Assembly (NCBI GenBank): GCA_037439705.1
Contig: JBBIVP010000009.1
Span: 1 to 23,430 of the forward strand
From: JBBIVP01 sp037439705 [NCBI: bacterium]
Lineage (GTDB): Bacteria > JBBIVP01
Reading direction: 5' to 3'
Length of the DNA stretch: 23,430 nucleotides
Each line of letters opens with the position of its first letter. Within the stretch, counting starts at the first letter, position 1. The translations under genes were made by a program, and so were the position numbers. A model generated the notes under the pieces. It was not told the DNA's origin and did no database searches. It saw only the letters and a program-made list of their open reading frames with translations. Of the stretch, positions 7,801-15,983 are shown in pieces.

Positions 7801-9069
7801 ATGAAGAAATTTTTGTCACTTTTACTGTTAATTGGTTGTTTAAAAGCGAATGCAGATGAAAAAAGGGTTTTTGTTGCGGAGATTGATGGACCTATTAATC
7901 CGGCTGTTCAGGAATACATAGGAAGTATTATAGCGCGGTCTGATAGAGAGAGACCTGAACTCATTTTGATTTTAATGGATACTCCGGGAGGTCTGGATGA
8001 GTCCATGAGGAAAATAATAAAAGATATTGAGAATTCAGAAGTTCCTGTTGCAGTTTTTGTTTATCCAACAGGAGCAAGAGCTGCTTCTGCTGGTGCAATT
8101 ATTACCCTTTCCGCTCATATTGCAATTATGGCGCCCGGAACAAACATTGGCGCAGCCCATCCAGTTGCGATGGGTGGTAAAGAAATGGACGAGGAGATGA
8201 AGAAAAAGGTGGTCAATGATGCAGTTGCATTTGCAAAAAGCCTTGCAAAAAAGCACGGAAGGTCAGAGGTGTGGGCTGAAAGGGTGGTGAAGGAAAGCAT
8301 TTCCTCTACCGCTGATGAGGCATTGAAAGAAGGCGTAATTGAATTCATAGCAAGAACTCCTGAAGAGTGTCTTGAAAAGCTTGATGGATACAAGGTAAAC
8401 ACTGTTTTCGGAGAGAAAGTTTTGAATACAAAGGGAGCAAAGCTTGTGAGGATAGAAATGGGGTGGAGGGAGAGGGTCCTTAACACATTTTCAAATCCGA
8501 ATATAGCCTACATCCTCCTTATGATAGGAATGTGGGGAATATTTTTTGAACTTTCCCACCCCGGAGTAATATTTCCTGGCGTTGTCGGAGCAATATGTCT
8601 TATACTCGGATTGTACTCCCTTCACACCCTTCCCGTAAACTTTGCGGGTGTTCTTCTTATTCTGCTCGGGCTCATTCTATTCTTTGCAGAGATAAAACTC
8701 ACAAGTTATGGTATGCTTGCGCTTGGAGGAATTATTTCAATTCTTCTCGGAACCATACTGCTTCTCAAATCCTCTCCTCCCTACTATCAGTTTTCATTAA
8801 AAGTTGTTCTGCCATTATTTGTATTTACCGTTATTTTTTTTGGAACCCTTGCCTACATAGCAATTACCGCTCAGTTTCAGAAACCTTTTGTTGGAATTGA
8901 AGCACTTATCGGTGAGGAAGGAGAGGCAGTTACGGATATTGACCCCGAAGGGAAGGTCTTCGTTCACGGAGAATACTGGAATGCTTTTTCGGAATATCCG
9001 ATAAAAAAGGGAGAAAAGGTAAAGGTGGTGGACATTAAGAGATTTAAGGTTATTGTGAAGCGGATATAA
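7801..9069 (+). CDS. nfeD: NfeD-family membrane serine protease, long (ClpP-domain) form
   Basis: The 422 residues follow the long NfeD1b plan. An N-terminal signal is followed by a periplasmic ClpP-like protease domain (about 22-205), four or five membrane helices (about 235-365), and a C-terminal OB-fold NfeD domain (from about 375; IGEEGEAVTDIDPEGKVFVHGEYWNAFS). In the archaeal homologue 1510-N the dyad is Ser97/Lys138. Here Ser96 lies in GARAASAGA and a Lys at 134-136 (EMKKKVVND) fits the partner. The family cleaves stomatin-like membrane proteins. The signal is ambiguous: LIGC at 10-13 could be a lipobox, while ANA/DE at about 19 could be a signal peptidase I site. No slipin/stomatin gene is adjacent, although the two usually pair. 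It has its own leaderless promoter and is convergent with atpG. Confidence 0.92.
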   Translation: MKKFLSLLLLIGCLKANADEKRVFVAEIDGPINPAVQEYIGSIIARSDRERPELILILMDTPGGLDESMRKIIKDIENSEVPVAVFVYPTGARAASAGAIITLSAHIAIMAPGTNIGAAHPVAMGGKEMDEEMKKKVVNDAVAFAKSLAKKHGRSEVWAERVVKESISSTADEALKEGVIEFIARTPEECLEKLDGYKVNTVFGEKVLNTKGAKLVRIEMGWRERVLNTFSNPNIAYILLMIGMWGIFFELSHPGVIFPGVVGAICLILGLYSLHTLPVNFAGVLLILLGLILFFAEIKLTSYGMLALGGIISILLGTILLLKSSPPYYQFSLKVVLPLFVFTVIFFGTLAYIAITAQFQKPFVGIEALIGEEGEAVTDIDPEGKVFVHGEYWNAFSEYPIKKGEKVKVVDIKRFKVIVKRI

Positions 9070-9252
9070 TAGATGCTGTCAAATGACTTAATGGGTTGTA
9101 CTGACATAGAGAATGTTACCACCCCGTAAGTGCCCCCTCATTTTTATTTTTTAGCGAATGGAATGTGGGGTAATAGAACCTTTTCATCCAATTATCCTTT
9201 TTAGCTCAAATTTCTTCCTTCTCCTGATATTTTGTGATGTTCTACAAAAAAT
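9070..9252. other. Intergenic region between convergent nfeD and atpG
   Basis: These 183 bp hold no supported gene. No atpD or atpC follows atpG here. An imperfect inverted repeat pairs TTACCACC (9116-9123) with GGGGTAA (9167-9173) with one bulged base. It flanks a T-rich run (9140-9152) and could be part of a bidirectional terminator. It lacks the compact GC hairpin plus T-tract of a clear intrinsic terminator. Confidence 0.3.
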
Positions 9253-10125
9253 TTATCCCTCTAAAGCGGATTTTCCTGTTATAATGTCAAGAAGTTCCTT
9301 CGTTATACTAGCCTGTCTTGCCTTGTTAAACTGAAGGGTTAATTTTTTTATTAATTCAGACACATTCCTTGACGCATTCTCCATAGCAGTCATCCTCGCT
9401 GCCTGTTCGCTCGCAATACTTTCGTATGCATAAAGGACAAATCTCATTCTGTAAACCGTTTCCACAAGCTTGTCTATAACCTCTTTTCCTGGCTCAACGA
9501 TGAAAGGAAGCAATTCCCTTTTTCCCTCTACTTCAAGAGGTAACAGGCGCTTTATTGTTGGTACCTGTTTCAACGGGGAGAAAAATTTTGAAAATATCAC
9601 ATCAACCTCTCCAAAATCCCTGAGAAAATAATTTTTGATTTCATCGGCTATGAAATAAAGGTCATCGGGGAACAAAGATGCTGAAAGAATCTCCTTTCTG
9701 GAGGATATTATTTCAACCTTCAAACCCGTTGCTTTAAACCGTACACCGGTGAAGTAGTCAATTACCTTTTTCCCAAAAAGGTAGAGGTAAGGAAGATTAC
9801 CTCTTGAGATTTCATTTCTTATTTCGCTTTCGGCAAGACGGATTATATTGGCATTGAAACTTCCGCACAGACCTCTGTCCGAAGAGATGATAAAAATCAG
9901 CCTGTGTCCCTCTCTTTTTTCAAGAAGAGGATTTGTATAGTTTTCTTCTGATAGGGCAAGAGATGAAAAAAGGGTCTCCATATTCTTTGAAAAATTTAAA
10001 AAGTTAGTAAGCCGCTCCACCGCTCTCTTCATTTTAGCAGCAGAAATCATTTTCATTGAACGGGTTATCTTTTCAATTCCGAGAAGGGCTTTTTTCTTTC
10101 TTTTCAGTGCTCTTAAAGAAAGCAT
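9253..10125 (-). CDS. atpG: ATP synthase F1 gamma subunit
   Basis: Gamma is the central rotor shaft of F1. The 290 residues begin with the classic coiled-coil start SLRALKRKKKALLGIEKITRSMKMISAAKMKRA and end with the conserved C-terminal helix ARMTAMENASRNVSELIKKL followed by QASITKELLDIITG. The Rossmann-like middle contains IISSDRGLCGSFNANI. The ATG overlaps the atpA stop (TGATG), so it is translationally coupled. It is the last gene of the minus-strand cluster; the expected atpD and atpC are missing downstream, where nfeD runs convergently. Confidence 0.97.
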   Translation of the reverse strand: MLSLRALKRKKKALLGIEKITRSMKMISAAKMKRAVERLTNFLNFSKNMETLFSSLALSEENYTNPLLEKREGHRLIFIISSDRGLCGSFNANIIRLAESEIRNEISRGNLPYLYLFGKKVIDYFTGVRFKATGLKVEIISSRKEILSASLFPDDLYFIADEIKNYFLRDFGEVDVIFSKFFSPLKQVPTIKRLLPLEVEGKRELLPFIVEPGKEVIDKLVETVYRMRFVLYAYESIASEQAARMTAMENASRNVSELIKKLTLQFNKARQASITKELLDIITGKSALEG

Positions 10126-11633
10126 CAGGATTTAAACCTTTTGTCAAACTCCTTCAAAGCGGTGTTCAGTTTTTGTTTTATTTCTTCTGTAAGCTCTTTT
10201 TTCGTTCTAAGCTCATTTAATAAGTTTTGGTAATTTTCGTCAAGGAACTTATAAAGTTCTTTTTCGTATCTCTTCAATGAAGAAACCGGATATTCATCCA
10301 CATACCCATTCGTTCCCGCATATATTATGATTATCTGTTTTTCAACAGGCAGGGGTTTGTACTGCTCCTGTTTCAATAGCTCCGTCAATCTTTCTCCCCT
10401 GTGAAGAAGTTTCTGAGTAGCCCTGTCAAGCTCACTTCCAAACTGGGCAAAAGCAGCAAGTTCTCTGTACTGTGCAAGTTCAAGCCTCAGTCTTCCAGCA
10501 ACCTGTTTCATAGCCTTTATCTGTGCAGCACCTCCAACCCTTGAAACTGAAAGCCCCACATTTATAGCCGGTCTTATTCCAGCGTAAAAAAGGTCGGATT
10601 CAAGATATATCTGACCATCGGTTATGGATATAACATTTGTTGGTATATAAGCCGAGATATCTCCAGCCTGCGTTTCTATAATTGGAAGGGCTGTCAAAGA
10701 ACCTCCTCCATCTTCGTCTCTGAGCTTCGCAGCCCTTTCAAGCAACCTTGAATGAAGATAGAAAATGTCTCCTGGATAAGCTTCTCTTCCAGGTGGTCTT
10801 CTCAAAAGAAGTGCCAGCTGTCTATATGCAACTGCGTGTTTTGAAAGGTCATCATATATCACGAGTGCATGCATACCATTATCTCTGAAGTATTCTCCCA
10901 TTGAGCATCCAGCATATGGAGCAATAAACTGAAGGGGAGCAGGCTCACTTGCTGTAGCTGATACCACAATTGTCCATTCCATTGCTCCAAACTCCCTCAA
11001 TTTCTCTACCACCTGAGCCACTGTAGAACGTTTCTGTCCGATTGCCACATATATACAATATACTCCTGAATCCCTCTGGTTTATTATTGTATCAATAACT
11101 ATGGCAGTTTTACCCGTTTGTCTATCGCCTATTATCAGTTCCCTCTGTCCCCTTCCAATAGGTATCATTGCGTCTATGGATTTTATTCCTGTCTGAAGAG
11201 GTTCCTTAACAGGTCTTCTATAAATTATTCCCGGAGCCTTTAACTCTATTCTCCTTGTCATCTTTGCATTTATAGGACCCTTTCCATCTATAGGTTCTCC
11301 CAGAGCATTAACCACCCTTCCTATAAGTTCTTTTCCAACAGGAACTTCAGCAATCCTTCCAGTCCTCTTAACAACGCTTTCCTCCTTTATCCCCTTTTCC
11401 TCGCCCATTATTGCTATTCCAACAGTCTCATCTTCAAGGTTCAAAACTATTCCCTTTACTCCATTTTCAAACTCCACAAGTTCCCCTACCATCACATTTT
11501 TCAAACCGTAGGCTCTGGCAATTCCGTCACCTACACTCAAAACAATCCCTGTCTCTGCCACCTCAACCTTAGGGGTATATCCCTTTATCTTCTCCCTTAA
11601 AACTCTTGTAAGTTCATCAGGTGTTATTTTCAT
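10125..11633 (-). CDS. atpA: ATP synthase F1 alpha subunit
   Basis: Alpha forms, with beta, the catalytic hexamer head and carries the non-catalytic nucleotide sites. The 502 residues are full length. The N-terminal beta-barrel contains [14 protein letters not shown], Walker A is GDRQTGKT (about 169-176), and there is an [17 protein letters not shown]alker B region. The alpha-specific [10 protein letters not shown] holds the arginine finger presented to the beta active site, and a helical C-terminal domain follows. It begins 2 nt after the atpH stop. The normal order delta-alpha-gamma is kept. Confidence 0.98.
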   Translation of the reverse strand: MKITPDELTRVLREKIKGYTPKVEVAETGIVLSVGDGIARAYGLKNVMVGELVEFENGVKGIVLNLEDETVGIAIMGEEKGIKEESVVKRTGRIAEVPVGKELIGRVVNALGEPIDGKGPINAKMTRRIELKAPGIIYRRPVKEPLQTGIKSIDAMIPIGRGQRELIIGDRQTGKTAIVIDTIINQRDSGVYCIYVAIGQKRSTVAQVVEKLREFGAMEWTIVVSATASEPAPLQFIAPYAGCSMGEYFRDNGMHALVIYDDLSKHAVAYRQLALLLRRPPGREAYPGDIFYLHSRLLERAAKLRDEDGGGSLTALPIIETQAGDISAYIPTNVISITDGQIYLESDLFYAGIRPAINVGLSVSRVGGAAQIKAMKQVAGRLRLELAQYRELAAFAQFGSELDRATQKLLHRGERLTELLKQEQYKPLPVEKQIIIIYAGTNGYVDEYPVSSLKRYEKELYKFLDENYQNLLNELRTKKELTEEIKQKLNTALKEFDKRFKS

Positions 11634-11635
11634 CT

Positions 11636-12169
11636 TTACTCTCCTTTAAAAGTTTCTACAAAATTCCTCATTTTTTTCAAAATAGAATTGTCAATCAAAA
11701 GGTCTCCAATTTTAATAATTATCCCGCCTATAATTTCTTTATCCACTTCTTTTTTAAGAAAAACCTCCTTTCCCGACCATTCCTTAATCCTTTCTTTAAG
11801 GGCTTCCTCCTCAAATTCATTCAATTCCCTTGCTGTTTTTACTTCCGCAACCACATATCCCTTTTCCTCCATGTATAATTGGGTATAATAAGAAATAAAA
11901 ACCGGGATGTAGCGCGCCTTATTCTTTTCAACAAGAAGAAGAAGGGTATTTGTGATAAAAGGGTGAAACCTGAGCCTTTCCTGCAAGTCTTTAATTAAAT
12001 CTACCTTGTGTTCAAATACAACAGTGGGAAGAGAAAGAAATTCCATTATTTCTTTGTCCAAAGTTTTCTCCAGTTCATTTATTTCCCTTAAAATTTCATC
12101 TGACAGGTTTTCCTCCTTTGAAACCTCAAACAGTGCCTTTGCATATTTTCTGGCAATACTTCCTTTCAT
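11636..12169 (-). CDS. atpH: ATP synthase F1 delta subunit
   Basis: Delta (OSCP-like) joins the peripheral stalk to the top of the alpha/beta head. The 177 residues have the family's N-terminal six-helix domain starting [16 protein letters not shown]. The C-terminal signature is [20 protein letters not shown], followed by [13 protein letters not shown]. The ATG overlaps the atpF stop (ATGA). No anomaly was seen. Confidence 0.95.
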   Translation of the reverse strand: MKGSIARKYAKALFEVSKEENLSDEILREINELEKTLDKEIMEFLSLPTVVFEHKVDLIKDLQERLRFHPFITNTLLLLVEKNKARYIPVFISYYTQLYMEEKGYVVAEVKTARELNEFEEEALKERIKEWSGKEVFLKKEVDKEIIGGIIIKIGDLLIDNSILKKMRNFVETFKGE

Positions 12170-12657
12170 CTTTTAATGGATGCTAAAGCTTCTTGAAAAA
12201 GTTTTTTTTCCTTTTCTTCGGTAAATTTCTGTGCGATAATCCTCTTTGTAATCTCCATTGCCATATCAATTATTTCCTTCTGAACGGTGGAAATAGCCCT
12301 CTCGTATTCCGCACTTATTAACAGGTCAATTGTTTCCTCAAACCTTTTAGATGAATCCATTATTTTTCTTCTGTGATTTTCTACAGCTCTTTCTATTTCC
12401 TCAATTGCCTTCTTCTTTATCTCCTCCATTTCTCTTTCCAAACCTCTCAATTTTTCAAGATATTCCATCTTCATCTTCTCCACTTCCTCTCTTTCCATTT
12501 TTAAAGTAGAAAACTCGTTTTTTATTGCCTCCCCTCTATTTTTTACTGCCTCTATTATCTTTTTCCTCCCAAACAGGAATAGGACGGTTATAAGGATAAA
12601 AAAGTTGATGGTTGTAAAAAGGAGATGGATTCCAAAACCATAACCTTCTTCCATCAT
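12166..12657 (-). CDS. atpF: ATP synthase Fo b subunit
   Basis: This is one half of the peripheral stalk. The 163 residues have a single N-terminal membrane helix (about 10-30, HLLFTTINFFILITVLFLF), then a polar segment and a long, highly charged Lys/Glu coiled coil to the end. It overlaps both neighbours by 4 nt. There are two candidate ATGs, at 12657 and 12654. It is called b rather than b' by its position next to delta and by the longer C-terminal part; the two are hard to tell apart by eye. Confidence 0.88.
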   Translation of the reverse strand: MMEEGYGFGIHLLFTTINFFILITVLFLFGRKKIIEAVKNRGEAIKNEFSTLKMEREEVEKMKMEYLEKLRGLEREMEEIKKKAIEEIERAVENHRRKIMDSSKRFEETIDLLISAEYERAISTVQKEIIDMAMEITKRIIAQKFTEEKEKKLFQEALASIKR

Positions 12658-13076
12658 TTCTCCTCCAGAATTTTTTCAACAATGATATAAGCCATCTCGC
12701 TTGCAATTTTCTCTTTGTTATTTCTCAGCTCCTCCATATCTCTCATTATCATTACCCTCATTTTTTTTAACTTTTCCTGAAGGTTCGCTCTCAATCTCTC
12801 CATTTCTTCTTTTTCAAAAATCCTAACCTCTTCCATCTTCTTTTCCCTTATAGTTTTGATTTCTTCTTCAACCTTCAACATACTTTTTCTGTATTCCTCC
12901 TTCAGCGTTTCAACCTCTTTCTTCAGTTCTTCAGTCTCAGAAACAAGCTTTTCCTTCCTTTTCCTTCTTTCTTCAAGAATTGAGGCAATGGGTTTTATTG
13001 CAAAATTTGATATTACTATCGCTGTCAGAACATAAATTAAACCGCTTATAAATGCTGTCCAGTTAAGTTCCATCAT
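12654..13076 (-). CDS. atpF': ATP synthase Fo b' subunit
   Basis: This is the second, shorter stator subunit, pairing with b as a heterodimer. The 140 residues have an N-terminal membrane helix (about 6-28, with IYVLTAIVISNFAIKPI) that runs into an uninterrupted charged coiled coil beginning EERRKRKEKL. Paired b and b' subunits are known from cyanobacteria, many Proteobacteria and some deep lineages. There is no clear Shine-Dalgarno site before the double ATG. It starts 38 bp after the bactofilin stop, and its TGA overlaps the start of atpF. Confidence 0.87.
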   Translation of the reverse strand: MMELNWTAFISGLIYVLTAIVISNFAIKPIASILEERRKRKEKLVSETEELKKEVETLKEEYRKSMLKVEEEIKTIREKKMEEVRIFEKEEMERLRANLQEKLKKMRVMIMRDMEELRNNKEKIASEMAYIIVEKILEEK

Positions 13077-13114
13077 TTCTGACTTAGTAAATGTTATTTG
13101 TTAAAAAAAATTAT

Positions 13115-13510
13115 TCAAGAAATATGTATAAACTCCTTTTCTTCAGGAAAACTGCCCACCTTCCTTTCCATTTTGCAGGTTCCGTTGAACAATGCCCCTT
13201 CCTCAACAACCAGAACTTTTGTTTGAATATCTCCAACAACCCTTGCAGTTGCCCTCAGAAATACTTTTCCAGATGAAATTATGTTTCCCTCTATAATTCC
13301 TGCAGCCTCAAGTTCATCAACTTCTATGGCTGCCCTTACCTCAGCCCTTTCTCCCACTATGAGTTTTCCCTTCGTAAAAATTTCTCCTACAAAATAACCA
13401 TCAATCCGCACCGTTCCCTCAAAGAACAGTTTTCCTTCAAATCTGCTTCCCGGACCGAGGACTGTGTGAATCTCATCAACAATTACTTTCTCTCCTTTTA
13501 ATTTCAACAT
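13115..13510 (-). CDS. Bactofilin (polymer-forming cytoskeletal protein, DUF583)
   Basis: Bactofilins polymerise without nucleotide into filaments through a beta-helix. The 131 residues carry the family core from about 18 to 110, with repeating short strands: GSRFEGKLFFEGTVRIDGYF, VGERAEVRA, AAGIIEGNIISSGKVFLRA and ARVVGDIQTKVLVVEEGALFNG. Short charged tails flank it, as in BacA/BacM. A strong AAGGAGG lies 5 nt before the ATG. It sits directly upstream of the atp genes; a bactofilin ahead of atpF' is also known in some deltaproteobacteria, so the link may be conserved rather than chance. Confidence 0.9.
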   Translation of the reverse strand: MLKLKGEKVIVDEIHTVLGPGSRFEGKLFFEGTVRIDGYFVGEIFTKGKLIVGERAEVRAAIEVDELEAAGIIEGNIISSGKVFLRATARVVGDIQTKVLVVEEGALFNGTCKMERKVGSFPEEKEFIHIS

Positions 13511-13520
13511 CTTTTCCTCC

Positions 13521-14180
13521 TTACATTGGAATAACTGGAAGTTTTATTTCTTTCCTTTTCTTCAATATATCGTTCATGGTAAGGTTTACAGCATTCAGTA
13601 TGACATACCCATCAATAAAATCAAGGATATTGATGCAGGCATAGTCCTGTTCAATGAGAGAAAAAGATGTGTATGGAAGTTCAAGAAAATGGATGAGAAT
13701 GATCCTGTTTACCCCTCCATGTGCGACAATACCTATCCTTTCCGCAGGGTCTTCTCTTAAAATTCTTTCTATTACCGGTATTACCCTTCTTTCCAGTTCA
13801 ATCATATTTTCTCCACCGGGAAACTTTTCGTGAGGAAGGATTTTTCTGAAACCGGTCAAAATCGGGGAATTTTTAAGAATCTCCTGTGCTTCAAGAACAT
13901 GTGTGTTTTCAATATCTCCTGTGGAAAACTCCCTCAGGAGCGGTTCTACCTTTACAGGAATTCCTGTTTTTTTGCTTATTATCTCTGCAGTCTCAAGTGC
14001 TCTTAAAGCATCTGATGACCAGAGACTTTCAATGCCAACTTCCTTTATACCTTCCGCAAGAAATTCTGCCTGTTTCTTTCCGGCTTCTGAAAGCGAATTC
14101 CCTGGGTAAGTCCTGATAATTCCATCCTCCCCTATCGGAAATGCGTGAGCATGTCTTATCAGATACAATCTCTTCCTCAT
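13521..14180 (-). CDS. Histidine phosphatase superfamily (phosphoglycerate mutase-like) protein
   Basis: The 219-residue protein has the RHA motif at its start (LYLIRHAHAF), with H9 as the phosphoacceptor. The second catalytic His is in IGIVAHGGVNRIIL (about 148-161). The Arg/Glu elements around SSDALRALETAEIISKKTG and VEPLLREF complete the site. It is probably a cytoplasmic phosphatase (CobC/SixA/GpmB-like). The substrate is not decidable and it should not be called a glycolytic mutase. It lies between tatA and bactofilin in the same direction. No good ribosome site precedes the ATG. Confidence 0.85.
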   Translation of the reverse strand: MRKRLYLIRHAHAFPIGEDGIIRTYPGNSLSEAGKKQAEFLAEGIKEVGIESLWSSDALRALETAEIISKKTGIPVKVEPLLREFSTGDIENTHVLEAQEILKNSPILTGFRKILPHEKFPGGENMIELERRVIPVIERILREDPAERIGIVAHGGVNRIILIHFLELPYTSFSLIEQDYACINILDFIDGYVILNAVNLTMNDILKKRKEIKLPVIPM

Positions 14181-14211
14181 CCGAAAAATGATTCAGTTTC
14201 TTATTTAAAGC

Positions 14212-14415
14212 TCAATTTTTGTTGGTTGTGTCCTTTTTATCTACTTCCTTATTTTCCTCTTTTCCAGGCTCTATTTCCTTTGAGGAAAGTGCTTTCTTGA
14301 ATTCCCTTATCGCCTTTCCAAGCCCTGAAGCAAGTTCTGGAAGTCTCTTTCCTCCAAAAAGAAGCATTATGATAAAAAGAATAAGAAGTATCTCTGTCCA
14401 TCCTATATTCATCAT
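14212..14415 (-). CDS. tatA: Twin-arginine translocase subunit TatA/E
   Basis: This is a short pore subunit of the Tat system, which exports folded proteins. From the ATG at 14415 it has 67 residues: one membrane helix (about 4-20, [16 protein letters not shown]), the FG hinge ([14 protein letters not shown]), an amphipathic helix ([12 protein letters not shown]) and a charged tail. An AAAAGGAGT sits about 10 nt before this ATG, so an upstream in-frame start at 14448 is not preferred. No tatC or tatB lies in the window. It is placed between purH and a histidine phosphatase gene. Confidence 0.93.
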   Translation of the reverse strand: MMNIGWTEILLILFIIMLLFGGKRLPELASGLGKAIREFKKALSSKEIEPGKEENKEVDKKDTTNKN

Positions 14416-14450
14416 TTTTATTTTACTCCTTTTATTTTCATAAAGCAATT

Positions 14451-15965
14451 TCAGTGTTTGAAGTGTCTTATGCCAGTAAAGACCATAGCAATTTTCCTTT
14501 CATCAGCAGCCTTTATAACCTCTTCATCTCTTACGGAACCTCCGGGCTGGATTATCGCCTTTACTCCAGCATCAGCGAGCACATCAACACCATCCCTGAA
14601 GGGAAAGAAGGCATCAGAAGCAGCCACGCTGTCCTTCAGCGGAAGAAGCGCCTTCATCACAGCTATTTTTGCTGAATCAACCCTTGACATCTGTCCAGCA
14701 CCAACCCCGACGAGCTGTGTTCCCCTCGCTATAACAATGGCATTGGATTTTACATATTTGCACACCTTCCATGCAAAAAGAAGGGATTCCATCTGAGCCT
14801 TTGTAGGTTTTACCTTTGTTACAACCTTAATGGATTTTTTATCATAATCAATCCTGTCCGTATCCTGAATGAGGTAACCTCCGGGCACACTTCTGAGTTC
14901 TACCTTATAATTTTTTAATTCCTTGAAATTTACCCTTACAAGCCTCAGATTTTTTTTCGCTGTTAGGATTGAAAGGGCTTTTTCGCTGAATTGAGGGGCT
15001 ACAATCACCTCAAGAAATGTTTCTGAAAGGAGTTTTGCAGTTTCCTCATCCACTGCTCTGTTCAATCCCACTATTCCTCCGAATGCTGAAACAGGGTCTG
15101 TTTGCCTCGCATTTTTATAAGCCTCTGAGAGAGTCTTTGCACATGCCACTCCGCAGGGATTCGTGTGCTTTATAATAACAGCAGTGGGGTTTTCAAACTC
15201 CGAAACAAGAAGGACCGCAGAACTCATATCAATTATGTTGTTGTATGAAAGTTCCTTCCCGTGAATCTGCTCATATATCTTTTCTGATTGTGAAACATAA
15301 AGTGCAGCCTTCTGATGTGGATTCTCTCCGTATCTCAAATCTTCAACTTTTTTCAGAACAAAAAATTTCTTATCCGCATCAAGTTTTCTCATTTTTAAGA
15401 GATGGCAAAATATAAATGCATCGTATTCCGCTGTAAGGGAAAAAGCCTTGAGTGCCAGTTTAAACCTGTCCTTTTCAGATATCTTCCCCTTTCTCAATCC
15501 ATCAAGCACCCATTGATAATCCTTGGGGTCCACAATCACAAGAACATCTTTATAATTCTTTGCTGATGCCCTCACCATACTTGGACCACCTATATCAATG
15601 TATTCTATGAGTTCTCCAATTGAACGAATTTTCTTGCTCATTTCATCAAAGGGATAGAAATTTACAACAACCATATCTATTGGTTCTATTACCATCTTTT
15701 TGAGTGTAACCATATCCTCATCCACATCCCTCCTTGCGAGAATTCCTGCATAGATAAATGTGTGAAGGGTTTTTACCCTTTTGTTTAAAATTTCTGGATA
15801 ACCTGTAAGTTCGCTCACTCCCTTAACGCTCATTCCTGAACTTTTGAGAAGAGAAGCAGTCCCGCCAGTGGAGATGATATTAATCCCTAATTCAGAGAGC
15901 CCCTTACAGAACTCCACAATTCCTCTTTTGTCCCATACACTAACAAGCGCATTTTTCACCTTCAT
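14451..15965 (-). CDS. purH: Bifunctional AICAR transformylase / IMP cyclohydrolase
   Basis: PurH catalyses the last two steps of purine synthesis, AICAR to FAICAR to IMP. The N-terminal MGS-like cyclohydrolase domain (about 1-190) shows [10 protein letters not shown] and KRVKTLH. The transformylase domain shows [14 protein letters not shown] and [11 protein letters not shown] with the catalytic Lys-His pair at 266-267, and ends with [20 protein letters not shown]. From the ATG at 15965 it has 504 residues. An in-frame GTG at 15971 lies inside the Shine-Dalgarno sequence AAGGAGGTG, so it cannot be the real start. It is in the same direction as mlaD, 18 bp downstream of it. Confidence 0.97.
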   Translation of the reverse strand: MKVKNALVSVWDKRGIVEFCKGLSELGINIISTGGTASLLKSSGMSVKGVSELTGYPEILNKRVKTLHTFIYAGILARRDVDEDMVTLKKMVIEPIDMVVVNFYPFDEMSKKIRSIGELIEYIDIGGPSMVRASAKNYKDVLVIVDPKDYQWVLDGLRKGKISEKDRFKLALKAFSLTAEYDAFIFCHLLKMRKLDADKKFFVLKKVEDLRYGENPHQKAALYVSQSEKIYEQIHGKELSYNNIIDMSSAVLLVSEFENPTAVIIKHTNPCGVACAKTLSEAYKNARQTDPVSAFGGIVGLNRAVDEETAKLLSETFLEVIVAPQFSEKALSILTAKKNLRLVRVNFKELKNYKVELRSVPGGYLIQDTDRIDYDKKSIKVVTKVKPTKAQMESLLFAWKVCKYVKSNAIVIARGTQLVGVGAGQMSRVDSAKIAVMKALLPLKDSVAASDAFFPFRDGVDVLADAGVKAIIQPGGSVRDEEVIKAADERKIAMVFTGIRHFKH

Positions 15966-15983
15966 CTTCACCTCCTTCTAGTT

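Noticed and set aside
9116-9173. Inverted repeat as a clear intrinsic terminator
   Set aside because: The arms are 42 nt apart with a bulge and no adjoining T-tract, so it is listed only as a weak feature of the gap.
14416-14448. Upstream in-frame start for tatA
   Set aside because: It would put eleven polar residues before the membrane helix and would ignore the good ribosome site before 14415.
15966-15971. GTG at 15971 as start of purH
   Set aside because: This GTG is part of the Shine-Dalgarno sequence AAGGAGGTG that serves the ATG at 15965.
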